From Arthrinium phaeospermum (Eukaryota > Ascomycota > Sordariomycetes > Amphisphaeriales > Apiosporaceae), in assembly GCA_006503535.1 (NCBI GenBank), contig QYRS01000001.1:1240001-1304000 (forward strand): 64,000 nt of DNA. Direction: 5' to 3'. Made by a program: the position numbers and the translations under genes. The notes beneath the pieces were generated by a model. The model did no database searches. It saw only the letters and a list, made by a program, of their open reading frames with translations, and had not been told where the DNA came from. Each line of letters begins with the position of its first letter. Positions within the stretch are counted from its first letter, which is position 1. Of this stretch, positions 44,989 through 56,396 are shown piece by piece.

Positions 44989-46436
44989 GCTGGTTGTCTT
45001 GATCAAACCGGCTGAGGAGGAGGATGTAATCTCTGAGGGGGGTTTGAACAGGTGGTTTTAACCTAGCCGGCGAGAGTTTGCAGTGAATTTACGTGGATTT
45101 TTTTGCGTCAGGGTTTCTCATCCGTATTAAATGGTGGGAAATTTGCGTTGAATTTCACAATACGGCTGGATTCTTTGGGTGGTGGTTGAAGTTGAATTGC
45201 TTAGTATCTCGCTTGATGTTGACGAGTTCGGGTACTGGGTAATTAAGTGAGGAGAAAGGTCCTGGATGGCCATCCATCGCTACGATTATGAGAATAGCTA
45301 CCCTGGTTTGACCAGGTAGCCAGTGAAGCATGCCATGTGGTGAGCAAGGCGTGAGAAGCAGGTGGGCAGGTGATTGTTGCCAGTAGAAAGATGCAGCAGA
45401 GGGTACTTAATTCCTAATTGCTGGAATTTTCAGCATCCACCAACCGAGACCCCGTCCGGCACAGAAGGGCCCCTGTGCGTATGGCCTAGTTGGTTGCAGA
45501 CGTAACACCTGTGTAAAAGTGGCTAGAAACAATCCCCGGAGGCGGCTGGCTTGAGGTAATTCAAGGGGGGTTTTTCGCATGGTTCGATTCCCATAGGGGG
45601 CGTCCTAGCTTTTTTGTCAATTCTATTTTTTTCTTGATTCTAGCTTACCTTTTACCTCTACTGAGTTCTCGCCTGCCTCTCCTCTACGTTGCTTTATGTT
45701 GTCATCTCATTCCATCGATGCTCTTCCTCGCCTTCATATTGTCCAATGTGTTTTGCAGAGTGTGTTTTACAGAGTGCGATATCGCTTTTACTCTCATTCC
45801 AATACAAGACATGAGACACCTTTTCAACTCGGAGGTTTCTGCAAACCTGAACTTTTGTATGATCAAGCCTGCCAACGCTTTCCTCTGAAGCCATCCTTGC
45901 ATTCGTAGCCCTTCCAGCAACCAACGACTAGGTACTGCCTCCCAAAAGGTCATCTCGTCCATCTACTCTTGAGATGAGGGCCAGCTCATAACTGAACATG
46001 CCGTAATTAGATTGTATTGCAACAACCTGGCACCGCAATGGCACCAGGCCACGGGCAGGCAAGGCAACATGCAGGTTTTGGGCAACTTACGCAGGCCACA
46101 ATGCAATATGGGCCCACAACCACGGAATAATGAATAATTTCCCTGAGACTTGGATTGTAGGCTTTGAAACAAGTAGCATCGTCAGCATTAGGTGAAGCAT
46201 CAGCATCTCGTTCTGAAATCCCCCAAGAAAGGGTATCAGGTTAGACCCACAAAACAAAACAACCTATCAATGAGGAAAATTGGACGTCGATCTTTCTGCT
46301 GGTGTTGAGCCAAGTCATTATGAGATCTGGGAATATCCGTGTGTGAACGAAATGCAGAAAATTTTTACGGCACTTCACAGATTCCGCCTGCACTTTTGGT
46401 TCCAAAAACCATTCAGCCCAACCGTAGGATATTCAG

Positions 46437-46622
46437 GGCAGTCAGTAATATGCAGTGTCCTGCGGCAAACAACAAGTGCCAACGCTGTACAAAAGACATA
46501 TGAGTCGTGTCCTTTGTTAATTACCAACTGGCAGTCAGTAATATGCAGTGTCCTGCGGCAAACAACAAGTGCCAACGCTGTACAAAAGACATATGAGTCG
46601 TGTCCTTTGTTAATTACCAACT
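46437..46622. repeat. 93-bp perfect tandem duplication
   Basis: Two abutting 93-bp copies beginning GGCAGTCAGTAATATGCAG and ending TTAATTACCAACT. They remain open in one frame on each strand only because 93 is a multiple of three; no gene is implied. Confidence 0.92.
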
Positions 46623-46926
46623 AGTAAATTACAGGGGCATAATGGCGATGTACTTCGTGACTGACTGGTTGCCCCAAGGTCTTCGATCAAACCAACATGT
46701 TACTGTAGTTGATGGTGGCTAGCACCGATTTCGAGCGCTGAAAGGCGATAGGAATGTATGTAAAGACATTTTGGACCAGGAATCATATTTGCCTCGCTAG
46801 GTTTGGCAGTTGCTCAGATTGACAGATGCGTAGACCATGTGGACATTGTCTGAACTCGATTAGGTGATCACTCGGACCCTGCCAGGATATTTTCGGAATC
46901 CGGATACCTTGCATTCTGGTAGACAT

Positions 46927-46944
46927 GGGGGGGGGGGGGGGGGG
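46927..46944. repeat. Poly-G tract, 18 G
   Basis: Uninterrupted run of 18 G after AGACAT. Its true length is uncertain, because homopolymers elsewhere in this sequence appear miscounted. Confidence 0.9.
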
Positions 46945-47431
46945 TCCTGCAGATGTGCCAACAATCCTGTCCACACATCGGGCCAGTCGATCCCAGGTAT
47001 GTGGCGCCGGAGGAACATACCAATGTGACGTAAGAAGCGACCGGAAGAAATATAGTTGGCTACCGGGGACATGGTTCCACTTCCACGCCGCTTTGCTAGC
47101 GAATAGTCACATCAGGGGATTCCCCTTGTATGTGAAGCGACTCTGCAATATGGAGTTTGGCATCGTGAGTCATGCTAGCACTGCACATCGCTCTGTCTCC
47201 CCGCATCATAGGCAGGAGATTTTCCGATTCCTTGATGTCCACGATAAGAGCTCTCTTGTATTGATTTTTGGGTTTCACATCACAACATACTGTGGCCCCA
47301 GAGCACTCATGTATCCCTAAATCAACACTATTTCTTCCTTCATTATTTTCGGGTCATACCAAGTCTCCCTGACAGAAACAGAGGTTGACATAGAGCAGGT
47401 TACCCCACCCCCATTGGCACGCCCGCAAACA

Positions 47432-48877
47432 ATGCCTGACAAATCGAGGGAGGCTGCTTTCCAAGCGGCAGCAAAGGTAACAGCCCACCTCGAAGAGCAG
47501 CCGGGAGACAGCTTGCCCGAGTCTGCCAGGGTGTCTGCCCTGGAAGCGGCCAGGAAACTGGTGGCAGCGCTCGAGAAGCCCCAAGATGCGCTCCTTCGGT
47601 TCGCCCAGTCAGTAATGGACCAACAGCAACCGTCCACTTCTTGACGAAATTACCGCAACTGACCAATGTTCGCACACCTAGCCGGTGACTTGGATGGCGA
47701 TGCGGACTTGCGTTCAACTGGGGGTCTTTCTTATGATTCCGAGGAAGGGGTCTCAGCTGCAGATATCGCCAAGAAAACGGGGGCGGAGGAACTATTGATC
47801 AGTCTTGCATACCTGCTTTTATCCTTTTCTTTCGGAACAGTCATCACAGGGGCTGACCTCGCGACAGGACGATTGTTACGCACTCTAATCGCGTCTGGCT
47901 ACGTGGCCGAGTACGGAAATGGCCTGTATGGTGCCACGCCGTACACCAAGGAGCTCAGCAAGCGTACGGCTGTCGGGACCGTCAAGTTTCTGTGAGTAAC
48001 CATGGCTACTAGTAATAACCGGCATTTGGTGTCCTACTAACCTGCCCTCTCGGTGCAGCTTCGACTTATATCCGTTGCAAGGCAAAGCGCCCGAATTTCT
48101 TCAACAAACGGGCTTCCGAAACCCCAGCGACGCTAGGCATGGCTTACTCCAGCACACATACCAAACGGACAAGGAGTTTTTTCCTTACATGCTCCTCCCA
48201 GGAAACGAAGAGCTTCTCGACAACGCACAGACCTTCTTCGAGGGCGATCGGGGAAGCCGCCCCTCGTGGGTCGAGTGGTTCCCTGTCAACACAAAATTGG
48301 TCAAGGGCTCCTGTACCGAGGCTCCGCTGCTAGTGGACATCGCCGGCGGCCGGGGACACGATATCACGGAGTTTCACAAGAAGTTTCCCCAGAACACAGG
48401 CCAGCTCATTTTGCAGGACCAACAGCCAGTACTCGATACTGCTACGGAGTTGCCAGCCTGCATAGGGAAGGTCCCGATTGACTTTTATGAAGATTCGCCA
48501 GTTCATGGTCAGTGACCTTTTGCTCTCATGATTCTCGATTTATGTGCGTGTCCAGGTCCGATATATAAAAGGAGCACGAATCTACTTCATGAAATTCATC
48601 ATGCATGACTACACCGACGAAGGCTTGAGATCTTGAGGAACGTAAAGACTGCGATGACGCCTGGGTATTCCTACCTGGTAATCAACGACTTCATATTGCC
48701 AGATCGGATGCAACCTGCTGTCAGCTCAATGGGACTGATGATGATGCTCATCATGTCCGGGTTGGAAAGGACCGAGAGCCAATGGAAGACGCTGATGGAG
48801 GCGGCAGGCCTCGAGGTTGAAGGTTGTATCAACCGCCAGGAGATGGACAGGGTATCATTGTTGCCAAGTTGTGGTGA
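47432..48877 (+). CDS. Class-II (COMT-like) O-methyltransferase, frameshifted
   Basis: SAM-dependent O-methyltransferase of the plant-COMT/fungal sterigmatocystin type, usually acting on polyketide or phenolic hydroxyls. Exons about 47432-47611, 47682-47801, 47868-47991, 48059-48507 and 48572-48877. Blocks: helical start MPDKSREAAFQAAAKVTAHL; winged-helix dimerisation part (VTWMAMRTCVQLGVF, SAADIAKKTGAEELL, RLLRTLIASGYVAEYG); SAM motif LLVDIAGGRGHDITEF; ARIYFMKFIMHDYTDEG; LRNVKTAMTPGYSYLVINDF; and an end GQGIIVAKLW. Frame breaks of 1-2 nt near 47735, 48627 (a G short) and 48837. Donor 47802 (gtcttg) is weak. All domains present, so a functional gene with sequence errors is plausible. The substrate is unknown. 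Confidence 0.8.
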
Positions 48878-49043
48878 GCGAACTAGATGGCATTTTAGAC
48901 GAATGCGATGCTTTCGGAAAAGGATGGAATCACCCCAAAAGCAACAATACTATATACATCTAGGGTAGTAAAATGAATCAATTGGTAATACGAATGAAAA
49001 TACAGGAAGTATGGTAAAAAAAATGCCGAGATATTTCTGTGAA

Positions 49044-49131
49044 TGCACTGTCCGAGAGTCGAACTCGGCTCCTACAATAATCGGCCATATGGAAATGGGA
49101 ATCGTAGATGTAACCGCTACACCAACAGTGC
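49044..49131 (-). tRNA. tRNA-Gly (CCC) with a 17-nt intron
   Basis: Minus strand. Acceptor GCACTGT (49131-49125) pairs with ACAGTGC (49051-49045); discriminator A. D arm GTGTAGCGGTTACATC. Anticodon stem TACGA/TTGTA (one G-T) with loop TTCCCA, giving CCC. A 17-nt intron follows position 37. T arm CCGAG-TTCGACT-CTCGG. All arms form. Isotype from the anticodon. Confidence 0.8.
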
Positions 49132-50803
49132 CTAAAGTGGGTGTGATGAGATGATGAGATGGTAAAACTGTAGCTTGCAACTCTTTATGTACTTCTGGTG
49201 ATTTGAATGCTGATGGCAGCCGCCCGGCGTGTCGTGGCTCATTTAGACCTCACAAAACTGGGGCTAGACAAGGGGCGGGGACTTACTCGACAGTATTGGG
49301 TACTTTCTGGAGACAGTCACTCGTGTGAATGCATTGACCAAAATCAGCGAGTCAAATTAACTGTTGGTATATGGAGCATTGGAAAAAAACACCTTAGGGC
49401 AGGGGGTGTACGTGCTGGAAGACAAATGCAGTATTGCCGCTGCCAAAATTACACGCCCCTATCTACGATCTTGTCCCTTAGAGCCGCCCCACTTGGTTCT
49501 CCCTGACCCATGAAGACTACATGCCCGTATTCCGTCCAGCCCTCGTGCCCAATCCGGAGGATGACGGAGTGTTTCTTGAAGTGATCCGTGTGGTGGTCGT
49601 CATGGTGCTTGACCGTCTGCCACCATACACGCAGTAGCTGCCTGCCATGCCATCCACGGGCTCCAATACCTGACCACCAGCGATGCCCAGACATCCGGAC
49701 ACGTAGCGAACCACGTGCGTCCATAGCGGCCAGGCGCCTTCGTGCCAGGCGGCGTCGCACGACTTGTAGATGGCCGTGCCAATGGGATAGCCCAGCATGG
49801 GCTTGGAAAAGGGGTTGGCGTGTGATGCTGGGAAAGAGTGTTCTTAACTACGCGTACACGGCAATCAGCCTTGAGTTAGTACAGCTTGCACAATCGGAGC
49901 TCGATATATGGCAGCCTACCGATGTGAAATTGTAACTTCTCCGGTTCCTCCAGCCGTCGTCCCCAATAGAGCACGAAACCTGGAGAGCTGGCGATGATCA
50001 AGGAGCTTGGCCATATCTGTCCTGGCTCGGTGGGTTCATAGAAGAGCGAATGGAATCGAATGAACATGACTTCGTACGAATACAAAAGCTTCCGAGACAG
50101 TGGCGTTCTCAATCAATTACGGTGTATACTTGGCCAGCTGCGTTGCAATCAGTTCCTCAAATACGCCGTACTGATGGATGAAGTCTTGGCTACAGCAGAA
50201 TATAAATGTGGACCAAAGCAGCAAATCACGGCAGTTGCGTATTTTTCATGCTGGAACTGGAGTGCTTCCCCGCAGATGGACGTACTCGGCTCAGTGTCGT
50301 GAGGTTCCTCGGGTTTCGTCCCTAACACATTGACTTTGCGGGTAACCACCACCAGCACAAATGCCTACCTCAGCTTGCGGAAACGAGGTGCCTTTTTGCG
50401 AAGAACACCACCAATTGATGACCGCTGGGTCTATGTCACTGGTCGCATTGAAATCGCTCTCTCCACGAGTGTTGGCAAAGGTAACTCTTCCCGACCCGGA
50501 CAGGAAATGGGGAACATGCAAGCAGGGTCACATCCTCGAAGTTGTGCCTCGGCAGCCCAATCCGAGATCCAGACGACAAACGACGTTCAATACGGTCACA
50601 CGATCGCAACTGTCTTCTACCTCGTTTCGTATTTGGCTTGATCGGTTCCCAATACCGCAGTCTGGCCCAAGGATGACTTCTTGGCCTTCTGAGGGGGTGG
50701 AGAAGAATGAGCTTACAGTCCCCTAGAAGCCAAATCATCACTCCTCACAGCTTACCATCACCCATTACACCTGGATGCTGAAGTGAATCGTGAGAATGGC
50801 GCC
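49132..50803. other. Intergenic with a possible gene remnant
   Basis: Minus-strand frames at 49449-49800 overlap in two registers with coding-like text (GTAIYKSCDAAWHEGAWPLW, HSVILRIGHEGWTEYGHVVF). They may be the end of a small decayed gene; I do not recognise it. The rest up to the homogentisate dioxygenase start shows nothing. Confidence 0.3.
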
Positions 50804-52233
50804 ATGACAACTTTCGCTGTCAAAGATCCGTACCGGTATTTGGAGGGATGGGTAACTATCACTCGTAAGTTGCTGTCCATAGGCTCACCATCCCTAGCCG
50901 AAACCCAGCTAACTCGAAGTTTAGGTCGGAGGCACTCCAAGGGGCAATCCCACCAGTGAACAACACCCCCAGAAACCACCGCTCGGTCTACGCACCGAGA
51001 GAATCAGTGGAGCTCTTTCACATCGCGCGCGACCAATACCTGCAAACCTTCTTATACCGGTCGCAGTCCTCCATGATACATGGCGACTTCGTGCCTCTCG
51101 AGGTAACAACGGGCTACGGCCCGCAAACGTCGGCGGCGCCGCAGCTCAGATCAGCCCCAACTCGTACTTCTGGCCCTCCTTCCCCGTCCCCGAACAGGCG
51201 CACTGGATCACCGGCCAAGCCCTGTTGGGAACCAACGGTGATCCCGTCAAGAAAGAAGGTACCGCCGTCTGGGTCTTCAGCGTCACCGAGGACATGCCGG
51301 CCCGCCACGTCTTTCTAGCCTGGACGGCGAAATGCTCATCGTCCCGCAGTCCGGCGCCCTCGACATCCAGACCGAGCTGGGCTTTCTCATGGTGCGCCAG
51401 AACGAGATCGCCGTGATCCCCCGAGGCGTGCGCTATCGCGTGACACTCCCCGACGGGAAGCCTTGCCGCGGTTTCGTGTGCGAGCTGTTCCAGGGCCATT
51501 TCCGGCTGCCGGACCTCGGCATCGTGGGCACGACGGGCCTGGCCAACGTGCGCGACTTCCAGATACCCACAGCATCCTTCGACGGCGCACTGGTGGACGG
51601 CGTCGCCAAGGCCAACAACACCGAGGGCAACGATTGGACCATTGTGTCGCGACTGGCGGGCAAGCTATGGCACTGCACCCAGACGCACACGCCCTTCGAC
51701 GTGGTGGGCTGGCACGGCACGTGCTACCCCTATAAGTTCGACTTGGGTCGGTTCTGCCCGCTGGGCAATACACTGTTCGACGAGCACGACCCCAGCCTAT
51801 ACACGGTGCTCTCGGCGCGGCAACACGGTGCCGAGGGGACTGCCGTGGTAGACTTCGTCATCGTCCCGCCGCGTTGGAACGTCTCCGAGGATACGCTGTG
51901 GCTGCCGTACTATCACCGCAACACCATGCAAGAGTTTTTCAGCGCCATCGTCAGTAACCAGGACCCGGCGTGCCCCTTTAACGATGTCAAGCGGGTGGCG
52001 AACCGGTTCGCGCCGTTTGGCGCTGGGCTGCACGGGGCAATGAGCACGCATGGGGCCTCAGATGCCGAGATGCAGGCGGCACAGGGTCTCGACACGTCCA
52101 AGCCGCAGAAACTGCAGATGGATGGGCTCACTCCGTTCATTTTGGAGACGGAACGCCCGCTGGTTCTCAGCGAGTGGGCATACTCCTGCGCCAGAAGAAC
52201 CCGCAAGCCAAGGGTCGATTGGCCAAGATGTGA
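50804..52233 (+). CDS. hmgA: Homogentisate 1,2-dioxygenase, frameshifted
   Basis: Fe(II) dioxygenase opening the ring of homogentisate to maleylacetoacetate in phenylalanine/tyrosine degradation; also limits pyomelanin. The start at 50804 gives MTTFAVKDPYRYLEGW. An intron (about 50863-50924) precedes SEALQGAIPPVNNTP. Then AAQISPNSYFWPSFPVPEQA, VFSVTEDMPARHVF, LDGEMLIVPQSGALDIQTEL, EIAVIPRGVRYRVTLPDG, HTPFDVVGWHGTCYPYKFDL. The iron-ligand region PPRWN...LPYYHRNTMQEF and LHGAMSTHG is intact. The stop at 52233 is reached in the frame CAQKNPQAKGRLAKM. About six 1-nt breaks lie near 50850, 50972, 51015, 51125, 51313 (TTTT reduced to TTT) and 52191. Its usual pathway partners are not seen nearby. 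A paralogue in a secondary pathway is possible. Confidence 0.9.
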
Positions 52234-52347
52234 ACTCTCCTCCTCTCCAGTGATCTTATCTGGGAAACCCACCTCTCAGTGATCTTATCTGGGCAATGGG
52301 TTTCGACGGGTGGTTTGAAATGACCGACAGCCTGTGCGCCTCTTTCT

Positions 52348-53535
52348 CTATGTTGTATTTGGACCGAGTCTATGACACGCTAGCTGGTGTCGTCTATGTA
52401 TACAATATTGATAGGGTGATTGAAACCAACTCATGAAAACTGCTATCTTCTTCACTCGCCCTCCCTCCTTCGAGACCTCGTACATGCCCAGGTACAAGCC
52501 GCTACCGACGGCCGTCCAGGCCGCCCGGAGCACGGCGCCTCGGAACAAGCCCGGCACCCCCGCTCGCGCAGAACCTGCCTCGCAACCGCGAGCCCGCCCC
52601 GCGAATCCCTGACCTTCTTCACGGCGGCCTGCTTACTAGCTTCTGTCGCTGCCCGGGCTCGTCTTCGCGGCCTGCTGCTCGTCGCTGCCCGCCTGCATCA
52701 TGCGTCTTGACCACGTCCATGGGCGTCGTGACCACGGCCGCGAAGCTGCCGCCAGCCCAGCGCTCGTCCCCGTGATCCAGCCGTCCGCCACAAGCTGGGT
52801 TCTTGCTGCTTGTCCTGGCCTTTCTTCCACATCAGCTCCCGCACGTGCTCGAAGATGGGGAACTGGAGCGCCGTGAAGGGCAGGTTCCGCGCCACCATGG
52901 CCGTGTACCCGGAGAGCAGCTTCCTCCCGGCGCTGGCGCCGCCGCCGCCGGCCAGCTGGCGCAGCGCCTTCATCGACGAGGAGCCGCTGATGCCAGGATT
53001 GGCGTTACTTGAAGTGCCCGACTGTTGCCGCTGCACCATCTGCGCGTTCTGCTTGATGACCTCGGCGGGCGTCAGGACGACGCAGCTGGCCATCTCGGCG
53101 AAGGCGCTGGCGGCCGAATGCACGAGCGGCTGGGGCAGGTTGACCAGCTTCTTGCGACCCCGCGGCGGCGGCGTCGGCGGGTCCGACGTGACGGCCGAGG
53201 AAGGTCTTGGCGGCCTCGTACGTGGTGAAGAAGGTCCCCGCCGCCGCAGCGTGGCGACGATGACGATGCCGATGCCCTGGTAGAGGCCGCGGAAGAGCTG
53301 CCGCGAGGGCGCCTTGGTCTTGGCCGCGGGGTCCGCGAAGGTCTGCAGGAAGTCTTGGGACTGCTGGGTCTTTAGGGTGTCGAGGGGGTAGATGAGCAGG
53401 TCGACGGTGAAGGCGGCGGCGGCGCCGGCCTGGATGCATTAGCGATGAGGATGGGAGGATGCAAGGGTTCGGGTCAGGTAGAGTAGGGTGGTGGTTACTC
53501 ACGAGCATCACATCTCGATTCGTGCTCCCACTCAT
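52348..53535 (-). CDS. Mitochondrial carrier (SLC25) protein, frameshifted; perhaps the SAM carrier
   Basis: Inner-membrane metabolite carrier with the three-repeat fold. The ATG at 53535 (MSGSTNRDVML) is followed by an intron (gtgagt...catccag) to AGAAAAFTVDLLIYPLDTLK. The three carrier signatures are YPLDTLKTQ, LTPAEVIKQNAQ and TPMDVVKTRMMQ. Also seen are RQLFRGLYQGIGIVIVATL, FFTTYEAAKTFLG, NLPFTALQFPIFEHVRELMW and the final GLFRGAVLRAAWTAVGSGLY. Breaks near 53255, 53155 and at one or two points between 52800 and 52560. The order PLDTLKT...LPxxAxFxxxYE...PAEVIKQ is closest to Pet8-type S-adenosylmethionine carriers, an inference. Convergent with hmgA, with 114 bp between the stops. Confidence 0.75.
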
Positions 53536-54763
53536 GGTGGCACCTTTGGTTTGGGGGATTATGTGACATCTATCTAATGCAATGCGCGTGTCTTTAGATC
53601 AAAAGGAATGAGCGTGGTTTGATGGGCGTGGGAATCATTGAATGGCTATGACGACATTGTTGATCCGGGTCGATTTGGCCAATTAGAATGGGATCGCAAG
53701 TGGGGATGGCGAGATACATAAATATTTGTTTCTTCATACCTTCCGCCAACTTCTTGCTTACTCAAATGCTTAATTTAATGATTATGAGAATGCTCAATTG
53801 GAGTTGCACCGTCATCATCAATCCGTTTTTTTCTTTGGTATTCGATCTATGACCTGTGTTTACTGAATGCCACATATGAAGTCCGTCCCACGTTGCGTCT
53901 TTGCGGGTCATCGTATCTGCGCCCGGGACGTGGGTCTGACTTGATTGTCGGGACGGTATGATGACAACTGCCTCGGGAGTTTGCCTTGGGAGTCTATTGT
54001 GAATCGATCAGATATAATCTGCCGTTTCATTCTAGTAAGCAGAAAGCCCCAATTGATAAGTGTCGGTGTGCGTCATGCGACGACCATGCGCCAGACGTGC
54101 TGCCTGCATGGTCGTTGCTGACTGTTTCTTTGGGGGGCCTGAAATGCATGTCATCTTAGCTAAGCCCCGGGCTCACCGTCAGAGACGACGGGTGACTCTC
54201 ACCTCAGCTTGACTCACCCACGGATCACCAACATGGAAAATCCACTCATTAATCCAGGCCGCTCATTCAGGGGTAAGGCTGGTAGCGTCCCGCAACAGGG
54301 GGCAGTACATGAGGCGGAGCCGTTTGGGGGCGGCCGAAAATACCTACAACCGTAAAATGGGCCGGCACTCTCTCCCAATCACAACAGGCTTCGCGACCCG
54401 AGTCTGAATAAGCCTAAGCCGTCAAGCCAATGAGGCGCTCAAGTTGCAATGTAGAGATATCACAAACTGTAAACTGCATGGCAGCCTACGAGTGAGCGTT
54501 CATGCCGACACTCCTCGCCTCTACTGGGTGCCCCCAATCTTAGGTGAGGATGTCCAACCCAACACAAGTCCGTAAATACTTCCGCCATCCACTTCCCCGG
54601 GCTCTGACAAAGCGCCTTCTTTCTCATTTCGACAAATCTGGAGAAAACAATTTTCTCACTTTCTGTAACACCTTGTGGTAGCCTTATAATACCATTGTCA
54701 TCCACTTTCCGCCAATACCAAGAAGCATAATAGCAGCGAGAGACGGCCCCCTGACTGCCAGTC
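53536..54763. other. Intergenic, divergent promoters
   Basis: About 1.2 kb between the carrier start (minus) and the HxxHC protein start (plus). No coding signal; presumably both promoters. Confidence 0.4.
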
Positions 54764-55473
54764 ATGAAATATCAACACCTCACTGCCGATCCCGAAGCCG
54801 CCGATCGAGCCGATTTCACACCGGAGAAGCCATCATCAAAACAGAAATTCTGGCAAAAGGGGAAGGCACGAGATTGGAGTCTGAGCCAGGTCATACTGGT
54901 TGCTGTCGTCTCCTTGCTAGCTGTATGGGGCGCGATAGACGCAACCACCCGGCGCTCCAATGGGCGCGACAGTCAATCTTTAGAGGAGAGAGCCACCCAC
55001 CCTGCTGGTGCGGCACGTCGGACGAGGAGGCCGTCGCTATGGGCTGCACCTGGGACCACATCGCCGTCGACTGGCTGCCGACCCATTGCGTCGACCACGA
55101 GCTGGTGGCCGAGTTCGACGTCGCCGGGTCCGGTCCGGCGGGGGCCTGGCCCTACTACATATCGGACCTGCACAAAGTGGCCCTGCTGACGGAGACGCAG
55201 CGGACGGCCGTCAACCTGACCGACATCGACGAGCTGGCCAAGGAGGGGAAGGAGTACTGGACCACGGTGGAGTGGCACATCTCGCACTGCCTGTTCACCT
55301 GGCGGAAGCAGGTCCGGTCGGCGGGCGGCGGCGTGTCGGTGGAGCCTTGGAACGACAAGGAGGCGCACGCGTCGCATTGCAGCGAGTATATTTGGAACGT
55401 GCTGCGGACGGGCAGGCCGCTGGACGAGGTTAGCACTGTCATCCTGGGCAAGGACCGGCATGTGGGCGAGTAA
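54764..55473 (+). CDS. Single-pass membrane protein with two HxxHC motifs (UstYa-like), one frameshift
   Basis: A cytosolic head (MKYQHLTADPEAADRADF...SSKQKFWQKGKARDW) precedes one transmembrane segment (VILVAVVSLLAVWGAI). After a frame break near 54955-55010 the lumenal/secreted domain reads CWCGTSDEEAVAMGCTWDHI, WLPTHCVDHELVAEF, WPYYISDLHKVALLTE. It then shows two HxxHC motifs, WHISHCLFTWRK and HASHCSEYIWNVL, separated by about 30 residues. UstYa/DUF3328 oxidases of fungal RiPP and other pathways have the same topology and paired HxxHC motifs. The cysteine-rich CxCG start differs, so this may be a sister family. I infer a possible metal-dependent tailoring role. Confidence 0.6.
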
Positions 55474-55774
55474 ATCAGGAACGTAGATTCGGAAGGAGGA
55501 ATATGGGCATGCTTGATCAGCATACGCAACGACTTTACGGTACAACAACATCCTACTTATGATATCTTATTGGGACCAATGAAATCGAAAATTGGGGACC
55601 CACGTCTGCCTTATCACCCAAAATCAAAAGTACTGGGCACATTGCCTTGTTTGACATCCATCATATGCCATGCGATTGTTTTTAAAGCACAACTGATCAT
55701 GTGAGATTTTGATTTTGCATCCTTCCTAGATGCTTGTTACCACAGGAGAGAGGACATCAATAAAAAAAAAAGCT

Positions 55775-55897
55775 CGATCACGGCAGGAATCGAACCTGCG
55801 TCCCCCCTTCCCGCAGCAAGGATAACCCTTGGAAAAACCAAGAAGTATATTTCAAGCCGCCTCAGTCCAAGGTATACTACCACTGTACGACGTGACC
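55775..55897 (-). tRNA. tRNA-like gene, copy 1 of 3, with a long anticodon-arm insert
   Basis: Acceptor GGTCACG (55897-55891) pairs with CGTGATC (55782-55776), discriminator G. There is an A-box-like GTACAGTGGTAGT and a perfect T arm GCAGG-TTCGATT-CCTGC with consensus B box. In place of a normal anticodon arm lies an insert of about 60 nt including CTTGGTTTTTCCAAGGGT, which can form a small hairpin. I cannot place a T33-anticodon with confidence, so the isotype is unresolved. It could be an intron-bearing tRNA, a tRNA pseudogene or a tRNA-derived repeat. Confidence 0.5.
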
Positions 55898-56030
55898 AAT
55901 GGTTAGACGTCTACCATGGATGGATATTTGAACGCATGTGGAGGCCACAGAGAACTGTGGTTTTCGCCGTTTGATACGCCGGCCCGGTTTATTTTTGTTG
56001 ACATTCTAGCAACAAAAAAAAAGATAACCC

Positions 56031-56150
56031 CGATCACGGCAGGAATCGAACCTGCGTCCCCCCTTCCATGCTACTCGGGTTACCCTTGGAAGAACCAAGC
56101 AGTGGACCCAGCCGCTCGTCCGGAGTATTCTACCGCTGTACCACGTGACC
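56031..56150 (-). tRNA. tRNA-like gene, copy 2 of 3
   Basis: Same acceptor (GGTCACG/CGTGATC), discriminator G and T arm as copy 1. The insert again contains CTTGGTTCTTCCAAGGGT but is otherwise diverged. It starts 256 bp from copy 1, and the upstream flanks match (ATATTTGAACG-ATGTGGAG... then a CAGAGAA...CTGTGGTTTT block), so a segment larger than the tRNA was duplicated. Confidence 0.5.
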
Positions 56151-56396
56151 AATGAATGGACATTTATCATGTTGGAAGGATATTTGAACGGATGTGGAGT
56201 CTACAGAGAATACTGTGGTTTTCTCCGTTGGTTACGCTAGCCCATTTTACGTTTGTTGACATTCCAGCGGACTACGCGTATTCCATACCTGATGTGGCTA
56301 CATGAACTCATGAGGCAAGAGGACCCATATTTCACGACGTCAAAGTCATGACGCCCTTTGAAACGCTGGATCTCCTGTGCCCGTTGTGTCTCCTCA

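Larger units (their letters stand above)
44989..47431. other. Long intergenic stretch with a tandem repeat and a poly-G tract
   Basis: About 2.4 kb. It contains tRNA-promoter-like boxes at 45482-45591, the 93-bp tandem duplication at 46437-46622 and an 18-G run at 46927-46944. No protein gene is supported. Confidence 0.45.

Noticed and set aside
46280..46624. Plus-strand open frame with a repeated 31-residue peptide
   Set aside because: Produced by the 93-bp tandem DNA duplication, which is open on both strands; no start context, homology or gene structure.
46927..46944. Poly-G run as a quadruplex regulator
   Set aside because: A single uninterrupted run in noncoding DNA, far from any gene start; length uncertain.
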